DNA of 64,000 nt from Closterium sp. Naga37s-1 (GCA_947471745.1 CANJKZ010000068.1:2027001-2091000), one strand, 5' to 3'. Shown: positions 1 through 10,735, counted from the first letter of the stretch. Numbers and translations: made by a program. The notes: generated by a model not told the origin, from the letters alone.

Positions 1-17
1 GAACCACTTTCCCAGAC

Positions 18-63
18 GTACGGACGGGGCCCCGTCCGGTCGGTTGGAGGGCTCCGACCGTAC
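18..63. repeat. Nested inverted repeats at window edge
   Basis: A perfect 18-base palindrome at 21-38 (CGGACGGGG/CCCCGTCCG) overlaps a hairpin with a 7-base stem at 37-43 and 54-60. An outer pair GTACGG/CCGTAC lies at 18-23 and 58-63. The whole could fold as a cruciform or compact RNA. The left flank is outside the window, so it may be the end of a larger mobile element or a 3' UTR structure. Confidence 0.5.
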
Positions 64-1090
64 TTTTGACGTAAACTGTAAAAGTTACAAGACACGCCCT
101 AAGACGAAATGAAAAATTTCAAAAAAAAAAATCATAAGGGCCAAAAACTTAGCAAGAGGCAATGGAGCACAGCAGCTGACAGCAACAGGGAGTTGCTTGG
201 AGGCTGGTTGAAGAGGTGTGGGTGGGAGAGCTCGGTGGCAGCAGCTTCTTTTTTTCATCCAGAGCTGGGTGGGAGAGCTGGGTGTTTGTGGGAATGTGGG
301 AGGCTGAAACTGGTGGAGGGTGGCAGGGCCTATGGATTGCTGCTGTGCTGATGTGCTCAGATGTGCTCCTAAGGAAGGAGAAGTGCTATATCTAGGTGAT
401 GGATTCAGGTGTTCACGAGCTAGCATACTACAACCAGAGGCAAGGCAGATAAGCCCACTTAGTAGTACTGTTTATCTTGTACATAATCCATAAATAATGT
501 ATAGTACCGTAATTGCATGTGTCAGTGTTTTCAAGTGCAGTGCGGATGCATAATTTTGTAGAGCAACGCCGCTAGCCATGGCGTGTTTTGAAGAGCAACG
601 GCGCAGGAATGCCCAGCAGTGATGCACTGCACATACGGTAGACTACACGATATTGTACTGCAGCAAATTGCAGGCGGCATCCTGTGTGGTGCGCTCGGAA
701 GGGGACGGACAGTGAGAGGGACGGTGGCATCTGAGCAACAGGGGCTGCTGCCTGGTGGGTGGGGAGGGGAAGTGAGGGAGGGAGACGGGGGGTGGGGAGG
801 AGGGGAGATGGCAGAGAAGAGAGAGTGCGTTGGCAGGATGTGAAGGAGAGGATGAAATCGCCTCGCTCGCATCTCCCAACCCCTCTGCCAGCCACCACTC
901 ACTGCCGCTTGGAGTGGCCGTCACTTCCCCACAAAGCCCTCCGTGCCCTCCCCTTGTCTCCACCCCCTCTCACCTGTTCCTCCCACTCCTCACCCCCATC
1001 CGCCTCTGCCACCCCGCTTCCCCTGCCAACAGCGACAGCCTCTCCCACAGCCTCGTACCAACCCTGTCTCTGCTTCTACACCCACTCACC

Positions 1091-1189
1091 ACACGCACCA
1101 TCCCCCATCCCACGCACCGCCCACCATCCCACGCACTACCCACCATTCCCACGCACCACCCACCATCCCCACGCACCTCTCACCACCCC
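1091..1189. repeat. C-rich tandem repeat, about 5 x 19-20 bp
   Basis: Imperfect units beginning CACGCACC and continuing with CCACCAT-type sequence start near 1092, 1111, 1130, 1150 and 1170. They sit in a C-rich strand-biased stretch and encode nothing recognisable. Confidence 0.7.
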
Positions 1190-1901
1190 CCTGGACCTCT
1201 CACCTCCCCATCAAGCAACAGTGCGAGCAGATCCGAGCGGGCGGCACGGAGGAAAGGCGATCCGTGGGATGGGAGATGGCTTCTGCCGCCCTCTGCTGCA
1301 CCCACGCACATGGGCGATGGGGTGGCACATGGGCGGGAGGGAGAGGAGGAACAAGCAGATGAAATGAGTGGTGGGTACGGGGCATGGGCGGCAGAAAGGC
1401 AAGAGGACGAGGGCGGGAGATAGAGGAGACGTGGGTGAGAGAGGAAGTACTGTTGATGAGAAGAAAGAGTGGGAGAGAGAGCGAGGAGGGGCGACAGGGA
1501 AAGGAAATGGGTTGGAGAGAGAGGGGGGTCGTTGTAAAGCAAGTCGGCAGAGAGGAGGTGGGTGAGAGAAGGGCAACCGCTGTGAGAGGGAGTAAGGAGG
1601 AAAATGGATAGAGGCGGGAAGGAGGGGGGAATGGTCGAGCATTATTGGGAAATTGGGTACGGGCATGGTGTGCATACGTACACGTGTGCAGTGCGAGATG
1701 AGCATGGGACTGTGCATGTGCGCATGCATGTCTGCGCCAACCGAGAATCGCCTGCACGTGCGCTGCTGGCATGTGACGCAGCGAGACGCAGCGCCCACTC
1801 ATGTGGCGGTGGCGTTGCAGCCCCAGTGGAGGCGCGCAGAGAGTCCACGTGAAGGGCACGGAGGGCCGCCATGGGCGAGGACGCCACGTGGCACGATGCC
1901 T

Positions 1902-1943
1902 GGCAGCTCATGCCCGGCAGCTCATGCCCGGCAGCTCATGCCT
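1902..1943. repeat. Tandem repeat, 3 x 14 bp
   Basis: Three consecutive copies of GGCAGCTCATGCCC, the last with one changed base, at 1902-1915, 1916-1929 and 1930-1943. The unit contains an AGCT core. No function is evident. Confidence 0.85.
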
Positions 1944-3180
1944 GCCATGCTGGCGCGGAGGGCGATGGGGGGAATTGGGAGAGGGCGGGGCGGGGTCAGA
2001 CGGGAGTGAAGGGAGACGAGGGGAGAGGGGGGAGATGAGGGGAGAGCGGGACCCGAGGGTTGTGTATGCAACGGCAATGCCCGAGTGAGCGGGTAATGCA
2101 CGAGGTGGCAGACTGTGCGAGGGAAGGGAAGGAAAGGGGGAGACGAGAAGATGTGGACGATGGATGGCGGAGGCGAGTGAAACGACAACGGCGGGAGCGG
2201 CGATGAGGGCGCATCCCTGGCAGAGGCTTTGCGCGCGATATGGGTACGTGCGGCATACAAGGTATTTCCTCACCTCATCACCTCTGTATGCCCTACTGCT
2301 GGTGAATTTAAGCGGCCTGCCTGAGTGTGGGAGCGTTTGACAAAAACACTGTCGAGAGGGACGCGAGAGGTGGGCAGTGCGAGCCGCCACGGCAGGTGGG
2401 CGGCAGGCGCGCAGTACGACAGATCGGCACGCGTGAGAAGTAGACATCCGCAAAAGAGACGGCGGGGCGACGGCCTTGACGACGAGTAGAGCAGTTGACG
2501 CGTGAGACACGCCGGTCGGTGTCTCGACGCCTGTCATACCTCTCGCGCAATCCACATGTCAGCCGGTGAGTGGCACACAGCAGGCTGCAGGGCGCGTGCA
2601 GAGCGCGCCGAGCCGAGCAGCGGCGCGGTACAGCCGGCAGTCCGCCATTCCGCGCGTCGCTCCAACCCTCACCGCATCTGCCGCCAACGGCCTCCCCGCC
2701 ATGCGCTCGCCCCCGCGACTCACGCTCCCCATCGCTGCTACCGAGTCGGCGCGCAGCTGTACAATCGTTTTTTATTTTAGCCTATGGCAAACTCGAGTTT
2801 TTTAAAACTAAAACAGCGCGTCCGCCGCCGTAGCAGCAGCGATTTCCGTCCTATATTCTGCCATGATCTAGGGGTGTGGGAACGTGGCGATCCTACTTGC
2901 TCCGCTGATAGCTGAATTCGAATCTGCGAGCGCAGGAGGAGAGGAAGTGCAGCAGGGTGATGAGTGTTCGGTATGTTGAAAACGATTTGAATCGTTTTAC
3001 TGAGATATAACACGGTAATAGTGTAGATAAGATTCGAGCCCTCCCTTTTGTGGTCACCTCGCTGGACCGCATTCGACCCTGCCCACCACGATTGGAGATA
3101 TTTGTGTTGTCGAATCAGTTTGCACACCGTGGTGTTTGACCGATTGACGATCAAGCGAAACATCGCACACATTTTCGCGA

Positions 3181-3505
3181 AACAGCATCACCACTGCACC
3201 AATAGCACAACCCATCGCCCAATTCCTGAGAATTTTTGTTGACACTGATTGGTTGATCTTGGATTGCGGGAATCTGGAACGACCAGTTTGGGAGATAGGA
3301 ACATCGCAGATGACTGGAAACCAAGCGGTGTGCGTGTGATGCGTCAGCGTCCAATCGCAACAACACTCCCCCTCCCTCCCTCCCGACCCGACCCGAGCTC
3401 ATCACCCTCGAGTTCAAAACTGGCATCAGTCAGTCACAGCAGAGCAGCAGCACTCGATTTCACTTCATCCCATCGCAGCTTCTTCGAGAGATTCAAACAT
3501 CCACA
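3181..3505 (+). promoter_or_regulatory. Probable Lhcb promoter and 5' UTR
   Basis: This stretch lies directly upstream of the Lhcb start codon. CCAAT boxes are seen at 3199-3203, 3219-3223 and 3351-3355, a CGTCA (bZIP-type) core at 3342-3346, and a GATA-containing word near 3293. A GATAAG word (I-box type, known from light-regulated plant genes) lies further up near 3026. No clear TATA box is visible. The last 100 bases are C- and A-rich with few ATGs, as expected of a 5' UTR. The assignment rests on position and short motifs only. Confidence 0.45.
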
Positions 3506-4487
3506 ATGGCTGCTCTTGCCAACGCTGCTGTGCTCCCGTCCACCTTCGTCGGCCAGAGCGCTGAGCTCGCCGCAAAGGTGAACAATGTCGAGGCCCGCGT
3601 GACGATGAGGAAGACCGCCAAGGCGGCTTCCAGCAGCGCCTTCTACGGCCCCGACCGCAACCTGTTCCTGGGCCCCTTCAGCTCCCCGCCGTCGTACCTC
3701 ACCGGCGAGTACCCCGGCGACTACGGCTGGGACACCGCCGGTCTGTCCGCTGACCCCGAGACCTTCGCCAAGAACCGCGAGCTGGAGGTAAGCCTAACAT
3801 CACATATAAGATGCATTTGTCACGGATGCACATTTATTGCTGAATGAACAACGCAAATATCACGTTTCAATGTTTATATGAGCAATTTCGAAACAGCTTT
3901 ACCTTGGCTGCGATACGACGCTAACCGTTTCACGGTTCTGACCGAATTCACTGTTGTTTCGCCTGTTTATAAATCTTCAGGTCATCCACGCTCGCTGGGC
4001 TCTGCTCGGCGCGCTCGGCTGCCTGACCCCCGAGCTGCTGGCCGGCAACGGCGTGAACTTCGGCGAGGCCGTGTGGTTCAAGGCCGGCGCGCAGATCTTC
4101 TCCGAGGGTGGCCTGGACTACCTGGGCAACCCCAGCCTGATCCACGCGCAGTCCATCCTGGCCATCTGGGCCACCCAGGTCATCCTCATGGGTGCCGTCG
4201 AGAGCTACCGCGTGGGTGGCCTCGAGGGCTTCCAAGAGGTTGAGGACCCCCTGTACCCCGGCGGTGCCTTCGACCCCCTGGGCCTGGCCGACGACCCCGA
4301 TGCTCTTGCTGAGCTGAAGGTGAAGGAGCTGAAGAACGGCCGCCTCGCCATGGTGTCGATGTTCGGCTTCTTCGTGCAGGCCATCGTCACCGGCAAGGGC
4401 CCCCTGGAGAACCTGAGCGACCACCTGGCTGACCCCACCGTCAACAACGCGTGGGCCTATGCCACCAACTTCACCCCTGGTGCTTAG
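3506..4487 (+). CDS. Lhcb: LHCII chlorophyll a/b-binding protein (Lhcb1/2 type), two exons
   Basis: Light-harvesting antenna protein of photosystem II in the thylakoid membrane. Exon 1 is 3506-3787 and exon 2 is 3981-4487, with a 193-base GT-AG intron in phase 0, giving 262 residues, the usual LHCII length. Residues 1 to about 34 look like a plastid transit peptide, and the mature protein would begin RKTAKAA, with a Thr where LHCII is phosphorylated. Helix B (about 85-115) has E94, H97 and R99. Helix C (150-172) has E168 and R171. Helix A (205-236) has E210, N213, R215 and Q227, and H242 follows. These match the known pigment ligands and salt bridges. The trimerisation motif WYxxxR reads FYGPDR at 46-51. 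The start context is ACAATGG and codons strongly prefer C or G at the third position. Lhcb1 and Lhcb2 cannot be told apart with confidence. Confidence 0.96.
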
Positions 4488-4690
4488 ATGTTTTACCCTT
4501 CCTGTACATTTATTACTATACACAAGCCAATTTCAGCTGAAACCTCAATGCATATTTCCTGAACCATATCTAAGCTTCACATTCAACATACAACATTTAA
4601 TAGCTGCCAGTAAACGAAGGGATAACCATTAGGTTGAGAACACTAACGTCAACCAGTGGAGGAAAGAAGGAAGAAAAGGAAGAGGAAGAG
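4488..4690 (+). other. Lhcb 3' UTR and downstream flank
   Basis: About 200 AT-richer bases lie between the Lhcb stop codon and the first LTR of Copia-A. No AATAAA or TGTAA signal is clear directly after the stop. The purine-rich run at 4660-4690 leads into the LTR. The mature 3' end of the Lhcb mRNA cannot be placed from sequence alone. Confidence 0.5.
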
Positions 4691-4816
4691 TACGAGGTAT
4701 ACATGTAAGTTCATGCTAGGCTGCAGTGAGGCATGCTGTAGGGTGTACAGGTTGTTACGTTTAGCTATTTGTATTCAACCCTTGACCAACTCAATCCGCT
4801 GTTTCTCATTCTGACA
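4691..4816 (+). repeat. Copia-A 5' LTR
   Basis: Aligns along its length with the LTR at 15241-15371 and ends in CTGACA, as all LTRs of this group do. Its first bases have decayed from the TGTCA seen in sister copies. It begins about 200 bases after the Lhcb stop codon. Confidence 0.8.
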
Positions 4817-5326
4817 TAGTATCATTGAGTAGGTTCGTTCCCCCTACCCTAGTCTGCTTTGCGCGTTGCTACTTCTGTGCGGGAGCTGCATTACTGCCCT
4901 ACTGTCATGCGCTGCCGCTCCTACTGCCCACTACTGCATGCGCTGCTGCCTCTACTGCACGAGTTGCTGCAGCTGCTACGTGCACCAGTGCTGCTCTCAC
5001 CCACGCTGCTCGTTGCGCGCTCCGACGCTTTGCGCTGCCACTCTACGCGTTGCCACATTGCGCGCCACTGCGCGCTCCACTCCGCGCTGCTGCGCGAGCT
5101 CCGGCGCGCAGCCGCGCGCTGCTCCTGCGCTGCTCGCGGCTGCACGCGCTGCTGCGAGCCGCTGCTGCCCGCTACCGCTCGCTGCTCTTCCCACTGCCGC
5201 TCGCTGCCAGGCCCAGCTCGCTGCCACTCCCGCCTGCGCCTGGCTCGCGAACGGCCGCTGCCGCACCCCTAGCCGGCCGCCTGCTGCCGCGCAGCGCTAC
5301 CAATCGCCGAACCGCGCCGCGCTACT

Positions 5327-5463
5327 TACCGCCAAGCCGCGCCGCCCTGCCTACCGCCGAGCCTCGCCGCCCTGCCTACCGCAGAGCCGCACCGCCCTGC
5401 CTACCACCGAGCCGCGCCACCCTACCTACCGCCAAGCCGCGCCGCCCTGCCTACCGCCGAGCC
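5327..5463 (+). repeat. Copia-A leader minisatellite, about 5.5 x 25 bp
   Basis: Units open with TACCGCCRAGCC and close with CCGCCCTGCC. They lie between the primer-binding site and the gag start and form part of a larger GC-rich leader. The frames through them give Ala-, Pro- and Arg-rich strings without family resemblance. Confidence 0.85.
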
Positions 5464-5619
5464 TTGCTGCACTGCCGCCCTGCCTGCCGCCACACAGCCA
5501 TATTGCCGTGCCACTAGCTCTCAATACTACCTCTTGAACTAGTGTCCGCCATGGCGATGATTACTGTGCTCACGTTTGACGCAGAGGGGCGCTCTATCGA
5601 ATTCGAGTCCTGGCTAGAG

Positions 5620-5744
5620 GACCTTCACTTGCACCTGCATAGTGTTACCATAAGACCTTCACCCGCACCTGCATAGTGTTACCATATGACCTTCACCTGT
5701 ACCTACATAGTGTTACATTGACCTTCACATGTACCTGCATAGTT
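5620..5744 (+). repeat. Tandem repeat, about 3.7 x 34 bp
   Basis: Units opening GACCTTCAC and holding CCTGCATAGTGTTAC start at 5620, 5654, 5688 and 5720. They lie in the gag-like start of Copia-A and look like local amplification after the element decayed. Confidence 0.85.
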
Positions 5745-6353
5745 ATTGCGGTGCGTTGCAGCCACTACAGCAACAGGAGCAGCCGAAGTCGTCGCTGTCG
5801 CTACCTAGGTCGGCGCTTCACCACCTTCTCAGTCTTCCGCCTCCCTCTGCAAAGCCGTCTACCACTGGTACTACTCCTCTTTAACTGTTTCAGTCGCCTA
5901 ACCTGTCTCAGGCACAGTTACCACCTGACTCCCCTCTTCCTGCTCCTCCTTGTTACTCTCCGTTGACCCACTCCTTGACTAAGCGTAGGGAGCCTGTGTC
6001 TGAAGCTACCTCACCTGTTGCTCGTACCCGTCGCCTTCGTACTCCACTTCCACCTGATCCTAGTACTCACGCCATGACACTTCGCCCTTCCACTGTTTTG
6101 CAGTCTGTTGTCCTGCCGTTACCTCCCCCGTCTTCTCTGCCTGACGTTTCTAACCTTGTGTCTAACCGTGCTCGTGCTGCCAGTCCGACTGTCACTCGTT
6201 GCCTTGCCACACTTGTGACGGACCCTACTTTTCCGTCTGCTGCTGCGTCTGCCTTGGCCGTTGAGCTCACTGAATTTGCTGCTACTTGCTGCCTTGACTA
6301 CCTCGCGAGTTTGGTTTCTGACTCTGCCTGTCTTGCATCCGTCGGGTTAGCCT

Positions 6354-6496
6354 TGTCAGATTACTTATGCTATATAGGTTTAGGCTGTAGTGGGGTAGCC
6401 AATATGGGGTACAACCCCTTCTAGGGTTTGATATTTGTACCCAACTCTTCCATAGTTCATTCATTCCTGCCTATACTTCTGACATGGTATCAGAGC
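6354..6496 (+). repeat. Copia-B 5' LTR plus primer-binding site
   Basis: The LTR is 6354-6484 and the initiator tRNA-Met primer-binding site is 6485-6496. The LTR holds an 8-base inverted repeat GGGTACAA/TTGTACCC around a 20-base loop, a feature kept across this LTR group. Confidence 0.93.
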
Positions 6497-6719
6497 AGTA
6501 GGTCCGTAGGACCGTCTTTTTTTTCGGGCCCACCTACCACTACCCCACGAATGTGCCTGTCACTGTACCTAGGACGTGCTGCGCTGCGCGCACTGTCTGC
6601 CTGCTGCCTGCTGTCTACTGTCTGAGCTGTCTGCTGCTGCTTCGCGCGCAGACCTAATTCTAACGCGCTGCCTCGTCTTTACCCCCGCGGGTCGCCCTCT
6701 CCTGCCCGAATCGCGCCTC

Positions 6720-7140
6720 GGCAGCCGCGTCGCGTCCCGCGCACGGCCCGCAGCTGCCCCGCGCAGCCCGCCCCGAGCCCGCGCGACGCGCGCGCGGCCC
6801 ACACCTGCCCTGCGCGGCCCGCAACGAGCCCGCGCAGCGCGCGCGCGGCCCGCCGCTGCCCCGCGCAGCCCGCCCAGAGCCCGCGTGGCGCGTCCGCGGC
6901 CCGCAGCGCGCTGCGCGCCGTCCGCGCAGCCCGCGCCGCGCTCTGCCCGCCAGTGCGCGGCCCTAGGCAGCGGCGCGCGCCACGGCCTCGCCCTGCCGCC
7001 GACACGGCCCCGCCCTGCCGCTGACACGACCCGGCCCCGCCCTGCCACTGACACGACCCGGCCCCGCCCTGCCGCCGACACGGCCCCGCCCTGCCGCTGA
7101 CTTGACTCGGCCCTACAGCAACTGCCGCGGCCCTGACCTG
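6720..7140 (+). repeat. Copia-B leader: GC-rich degenerate repeats
   Basis: First come roughly 60-base degenerate units built of CGCGCGGCCCGC-type words (6720-6960), then units of about 27-30 bases with GACACGGCCCCGCCCTGCCG (about 6995-7105). They occupy the same place as the minisatellites in the other copies of this group but have a different unit. Confidence 0.75.
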
Positions 7141-7324
7141 CCGCTGTCGTGGCCCCAGCCCTGCAGCTGACGCGGCCCTTCACTGTAGCCGCTGTTGCGG
7201 CCCCGCCGTCGCCGCCGTCGTGCGCCGACCCTGCCGCCGTCCGCCGAGCACCGGCCCTGCTCGCCCGGTGAGCGCCTACTCTTCCCGCCACTGGTGAGCA
7301 CCTGCCTTGTTAGCGCGCCGCCGC

Positions 7325-7405
7325 GCCGCCTGCCTGCCTGCCTGCCGGCCTGCCTGCCTGCATGCCGGCCTGCCTGCCTGCCGGCCTGCCTGCCTGCCTG
7401 TCGCG
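7325..7405 (+). repeat. CCTG-type microsatellite in Copia-B
   Basis: Runs of CCTG broken at intervals by CCGG. It lies between the leader and the first protein repeat and would read as Pro-Ala-Cys-Leu repeats, which match no known domain. Confidence 0.9.
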
Positions 7406-7458
7406 CCTGCCCTGCACGCGCTGCTGCTACTACTACTGCTATTGCTACTGCTACTGAC

Positions 7459-7850
7459 GGTGGCCAGATGCGGCTCCAGCGACGTCCGCGTGAGTCCCTC
7501 ACGCCCCAACAGCTTAGTGAGTGGTACGCTAGTTGGGGTTGTAGGGGTGGCAGCACTGCTACTGCTGCTACTGCTGCTACGGCTGTTACTGCTGCTACTG
7601 CTGCTACTACTCCTACTGCTGCTACTGGCGGTGGCCAGATGCAGCTCCAGCGACGTCCGCGTGAGTCCCTCACGCCCCAGCAGCTTAGTGAGTGGTACGC
7701 TAGTTGGGGTTGTAGGGGTGGCCGCGCTGCTACTGCTGCTACTGCTGCTACTACTCCTACTGCTGCTACTGGCGGTGGCCAGATGCAGCTCCAGCGACGT
7801 CCGCGTGAGTCTCTCATGCCCCAGCAGCTTCGTGAGTGGTACGCTCAGAG
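7459..7850 (+). repeat. Three copies of an RRPRESLxPQQLxEWY segment in Copia-B
   Basis: A segment of about 90 bases opening GGTGGCCAGATG recurs near 7459, 7629 and 7773, separated by (ACTGCTGCT)-type Ala/Thr-coding runs. Each encodes a peptide of the form RRPRESLxPQQLxEWYA. Related peptides recur downstream of the integrase near 10105 and 10350, so five copies lie in one polyprotein. Confidence 0.88.
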
Positions 7851-8269
7851 TAGAGGGTCTCTCGGTACCGTTCGCTGCCATTATGTCATTCGCACTGGTG
7901 CTCAGACTGGTCAGGCTTGCGAGACGCTTAGTCACACACAGTCCCGCTGCTTCGCCCGTCTGAGCGACGCCTGGCGTACCGAGTTTGGCGACGAGGCTGA
8001 GCTCCCCGACTGGGTGGAGCTGCTTGGGCAGAGGGTAGATATATTTGCTCTTGACTATGATGCTATTCTCACTGCCATGTATGCATTGCCTACTAGTGCT
8101 GACCGTGCCTGTTACCTGTGCGTACCGCCTGACCCAGGTATAGAGCCTGCTGCTCTAGGTGTTGGTGAGGCTGCTGCTCTAGGTGCTAGTGCGTCTCCTG
8201 CTCTAGGTGCTGGTGAGGCTGCTGCTCCAGGTGCTGGTGAGTCTGCTCTCTCTGGTACTGCGCCTGCTG

Positions 8270-9300
8270 AGGCCTTGTACACCTTCACACTTGACTCTGG
8301 TGCTTCTCGCTCCTTCTTTCGCGACAGCACCACCCTCACGCCGCTCAGTCAGCCGGTTCCAGTCTCCCTGGCAGACCCTTCTGGGGGTCCAGTCCGTGCG
8401 ACCTCCTCCACTGTCCTCCCTTGTCCTGCTGTCCCGTCCGGCACACTGTCGGGTCTTTACCTCCCCTCGTTCTCTACGAACTTGGTGGCGGGTTCTGCGC
8501 TCCAGGACGCGGGTGTTCACCAGTTCACCCCTGCCTACGAGCGCGTGACCCACTGCACGTATGCTCAGACGGGTCGTCACCTGGCTACCTTCACTCGGCA
8601 GCCGGGGTCGGGCCTGTACACACTGACCACTGAGTCCCCTCAGGTAGCTGCGTCTGCGTCTGCGTCAGGTCAGTTGTCGGCCCCCTGCTCGTGTCGCGCC
8701 TTGTCGCACCAGACCCTCCTTTGGCACCACCGCCTTGGTCACCCCTCGGTGCAACGCCTTCGCAGCATGCACCGCCGTGTTCTTGTCTCTGGTCTTCCCA
8801 GGGTTCTCCCTCCCCTGCCACCCTCGCCTGCTCCTCCCTGTCTTCCCTGTGTTGAGGGGCGGCAGCGCGCCGCTCCTCACTCCTCCTCGTTCCCTCCCAC
8901 AGAGGCTCCCCTGCAGACTCTCCACCTGGACGTGTGGGGCCCAGCCCGCGTCCGTGGACAGGGCCACGAGCGGTACTTCCTGCTGGTCGTCGACGACTAC
9001 ACGCGTTACACCACGGTCTTCCCCTTGCGCACCAAGGGTGAGGTCCCTGATATTTTGATCCCTTGGATCCGCGCTGCTCGTCTCGAGCTCCGCGAGCGGT
9101 TTGGGACGGAGTTTCCCGTTCTTTGTCTGCACTCTGACAGAGGTGGTGAGTTTTCCTCCGACCTCTTGGCAGGCTTCTGTGAGGAGCACGGCATCACCCA
9201 GTCGTTCACGCTTCCGGCCTCTCCGCAGCAGAATGGGGTTGCTGAGCGCCGCATTGGCTTGGTCATGGAGGTTGCTCGTACCTCCATGGTCCATGCGGCT
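8270..9300 (+). other. Copia-B protease and integrase parts
   Basis: The aspartic protease motif DSGAS lies near 8290. The integrase zinc-binding H-H-C-C set spans about 8720-8860 (HHRLGHPS, then CLPC). The catalytic core follows with LDVWGP near 8926, HSDRGGEF near 9130-9155 and NGVAER near 9232-9250, the D-D-E positions of Ty1/copia integrases. A copia-type block containing PSQDVTFDES follows by 9600. The order protease, integrase, reverse transcriptase defines Ty1/copia. Confidence 0.93.
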
Positions 9301-9807
9301 GCCCCCCATTTTCTGTGGCCGTTTGCGGTCCGGTACGCCGCGCATCAGCTCAACCTCTGGCCCCGTGTCTCCTTACCGGAGACCTCGCCCACACTGCTGT
9401 GGACGGGGAAGGTTGGCGATGCGTCGCATTTCCGGGTCTGGGGTTCTCGTGCCTCTGTCCGCGATACCACCGCGGACAAGCTCTCCGCCCGCGCTGTTCC
9501 TTGTGTCTTCCTTGGCTTTGTCCCTGACGCGCCTGGTTGGCAGTTTTACCACCCCACCTCGCGCCGTGTCTTCCCCTCTCAGGACGTCACGTTTGACGAG
9601 TCGATTCACTTCTACCGTCTCTTCCCCTACCGCACTGCCCCTCTCCCCCCCCCGCTGCTCTTCCTCGCTCCAGGTGCTACCCAGGTAGACCCCCTCCCCG
9701 CTCCCGGTCCTGCTCCTTCAGGTGTGTCTAAGGTAGACCCTCCTCCCTTGCCTACGCCGGTTGAGGTCACTGGTGACTCAGGTTCTGCTTGGGGTGCTGC
9801 TTCTGGG

Positions 9808-9955
9808 GGTGCTGAGCCTGGGAGTGCTGAGCCTGGGGGTGCTGAGCCTGGGGGTGCGGAGCCTGGGGGTGCGGAGCCTGGGGGTGCTGAGCCTGGGGAT
9901 GCGGAGCCTGGGGGTGCGGAGCCTGGGGGTGCGGAGCCTGGAGGTGCTGAGCCTG
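9808..9955 (+). repeat. 15-bp minisatellite coding (GGAEP)n in Copia-B
   Basis: About ten units of GGTGCTGAGCCTGGG or GGTGCGGAGCCTGGG in frame. They encode a Gly-Gly-Ala-Glu-Pro array in the linker between integrase and reverse transcriptase. Copia-E has a degraded version at about 57240-57410. Confidence 0.93.
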
Positions 9956-10194
9956 AGTGTGAGGAGTCTAGGGGTGCTGAGCCTAGGGGTACTGGGTCTG
10001 GGGGTGCTCCGCCTGGGGGCACTGAGGAGTCTGGTGAGCAGTCTCCTTGGAGCGGCCGTCTCCGTAGTCGCTCCGCTGGTGCCTCGCCGCTGCACTCTAG
10101 TCGTCGACCCCCTCTCTCCCCACAGCAGCTGCGTGAGTGGTACGCTGGCCGTCAGGGTCGCGCTACTGGAGCTAGGGGCCCTACTGCAGGAGGC

Positions 10195-10735
10195 GGTGGC
10201 GCTGGTGACTCTACTACTGGAGTCGTTTCTACTGGAGGTTCTGGAGCTGCTGAGGGTGCTGCTGCTGGAGGTTCTGGAGCTGCTGCGGGTGCTGGCGCTG
10301 AGGGTTCTGAGTCTGCTGTTGTGCGGTCTCCTTGGAGTAGCCGCCTTCGTCCGCGTGTGCCTCTCACCTCACAGCAGCTGCACGACTGGTACGGTCGCCG
10401 TCAGGGTCGCGCTTCTGGAGCTCAGGGCTCTGCCGCTGGAGGTACTTCTACTGCTGTCACTGGAGCTGGGAGTGGTGCTGGTCCCGGAGGTGCTCGTACT
10501 GGAGGTACTGGAGCTGCTGGGGCTGGAGGTGCTGCTGAGCCGGAGGCTACTACTGCTGGCGACCCTGGAGCTGGGGGTGCTGCTGCTGGAGACACTGAGG
10601 GTGGAGACCCTGGGACTGGAGGTGCCGGTTCTGGGGGTGCTGCTGGTGGTGGAGCTGGTCCTGGAGGAGCTGGAGCTGAGGGTTCTGGAGCTGCTGGAGG
10701 TACTGGAGCTACTGGTGCTGGTGACACTGCCCAGC
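10195..10735 (+). repeat. Gly/Ala/Thr-rich degenerate repeats in Copia-B linker
   Basis: GGAGCTGCTGGAGGTRCTGGAG-like words repeat imperfectly and give a low-complexity Gly-Ala-Thr peptide. Two copies of the PQQLREWY-type peptide stand before and inside it. A longer version of the array is in Copia-E at about 57420-58300. Confidence 0.8.

Larger units (their letters stand above)
64..3180. other. Long region without a recognisable gene
   Basis: No open frame here resembles a known protein. The frames present follow base composition, not coding: purine-rich on the plus strand at about 690-860 and 1370-1640, C-rich at 960-1200. From about 1640 to 2780 the DNA is mixed and GC-rich. A 9-base inverted repeat with a 2-base spacer (AAAACGATT/AATCGTTTT) lies at 2979-2998, about 0.5 kb upstream of the Lhcb start. 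A minus-strand transcript cannot be excluded. Confidence 0.55.

Noticed and set aside
759-1859. Several overlapping frames of 120-220 codons at 530-1900
   Set aside because: They overlap on both strands, are dominated by Ser/Pro/His or Gly/Arg strings from low-complexity DNA, and show no domain.
4825-5537. Long Ala/Cys/Leu/Arg-rich frames as a host gene
   Set aside because: They run through the GC-rich repeat leader of Copia-A in several frames at once. The repeats keep frames open and no family resemblance is seen.
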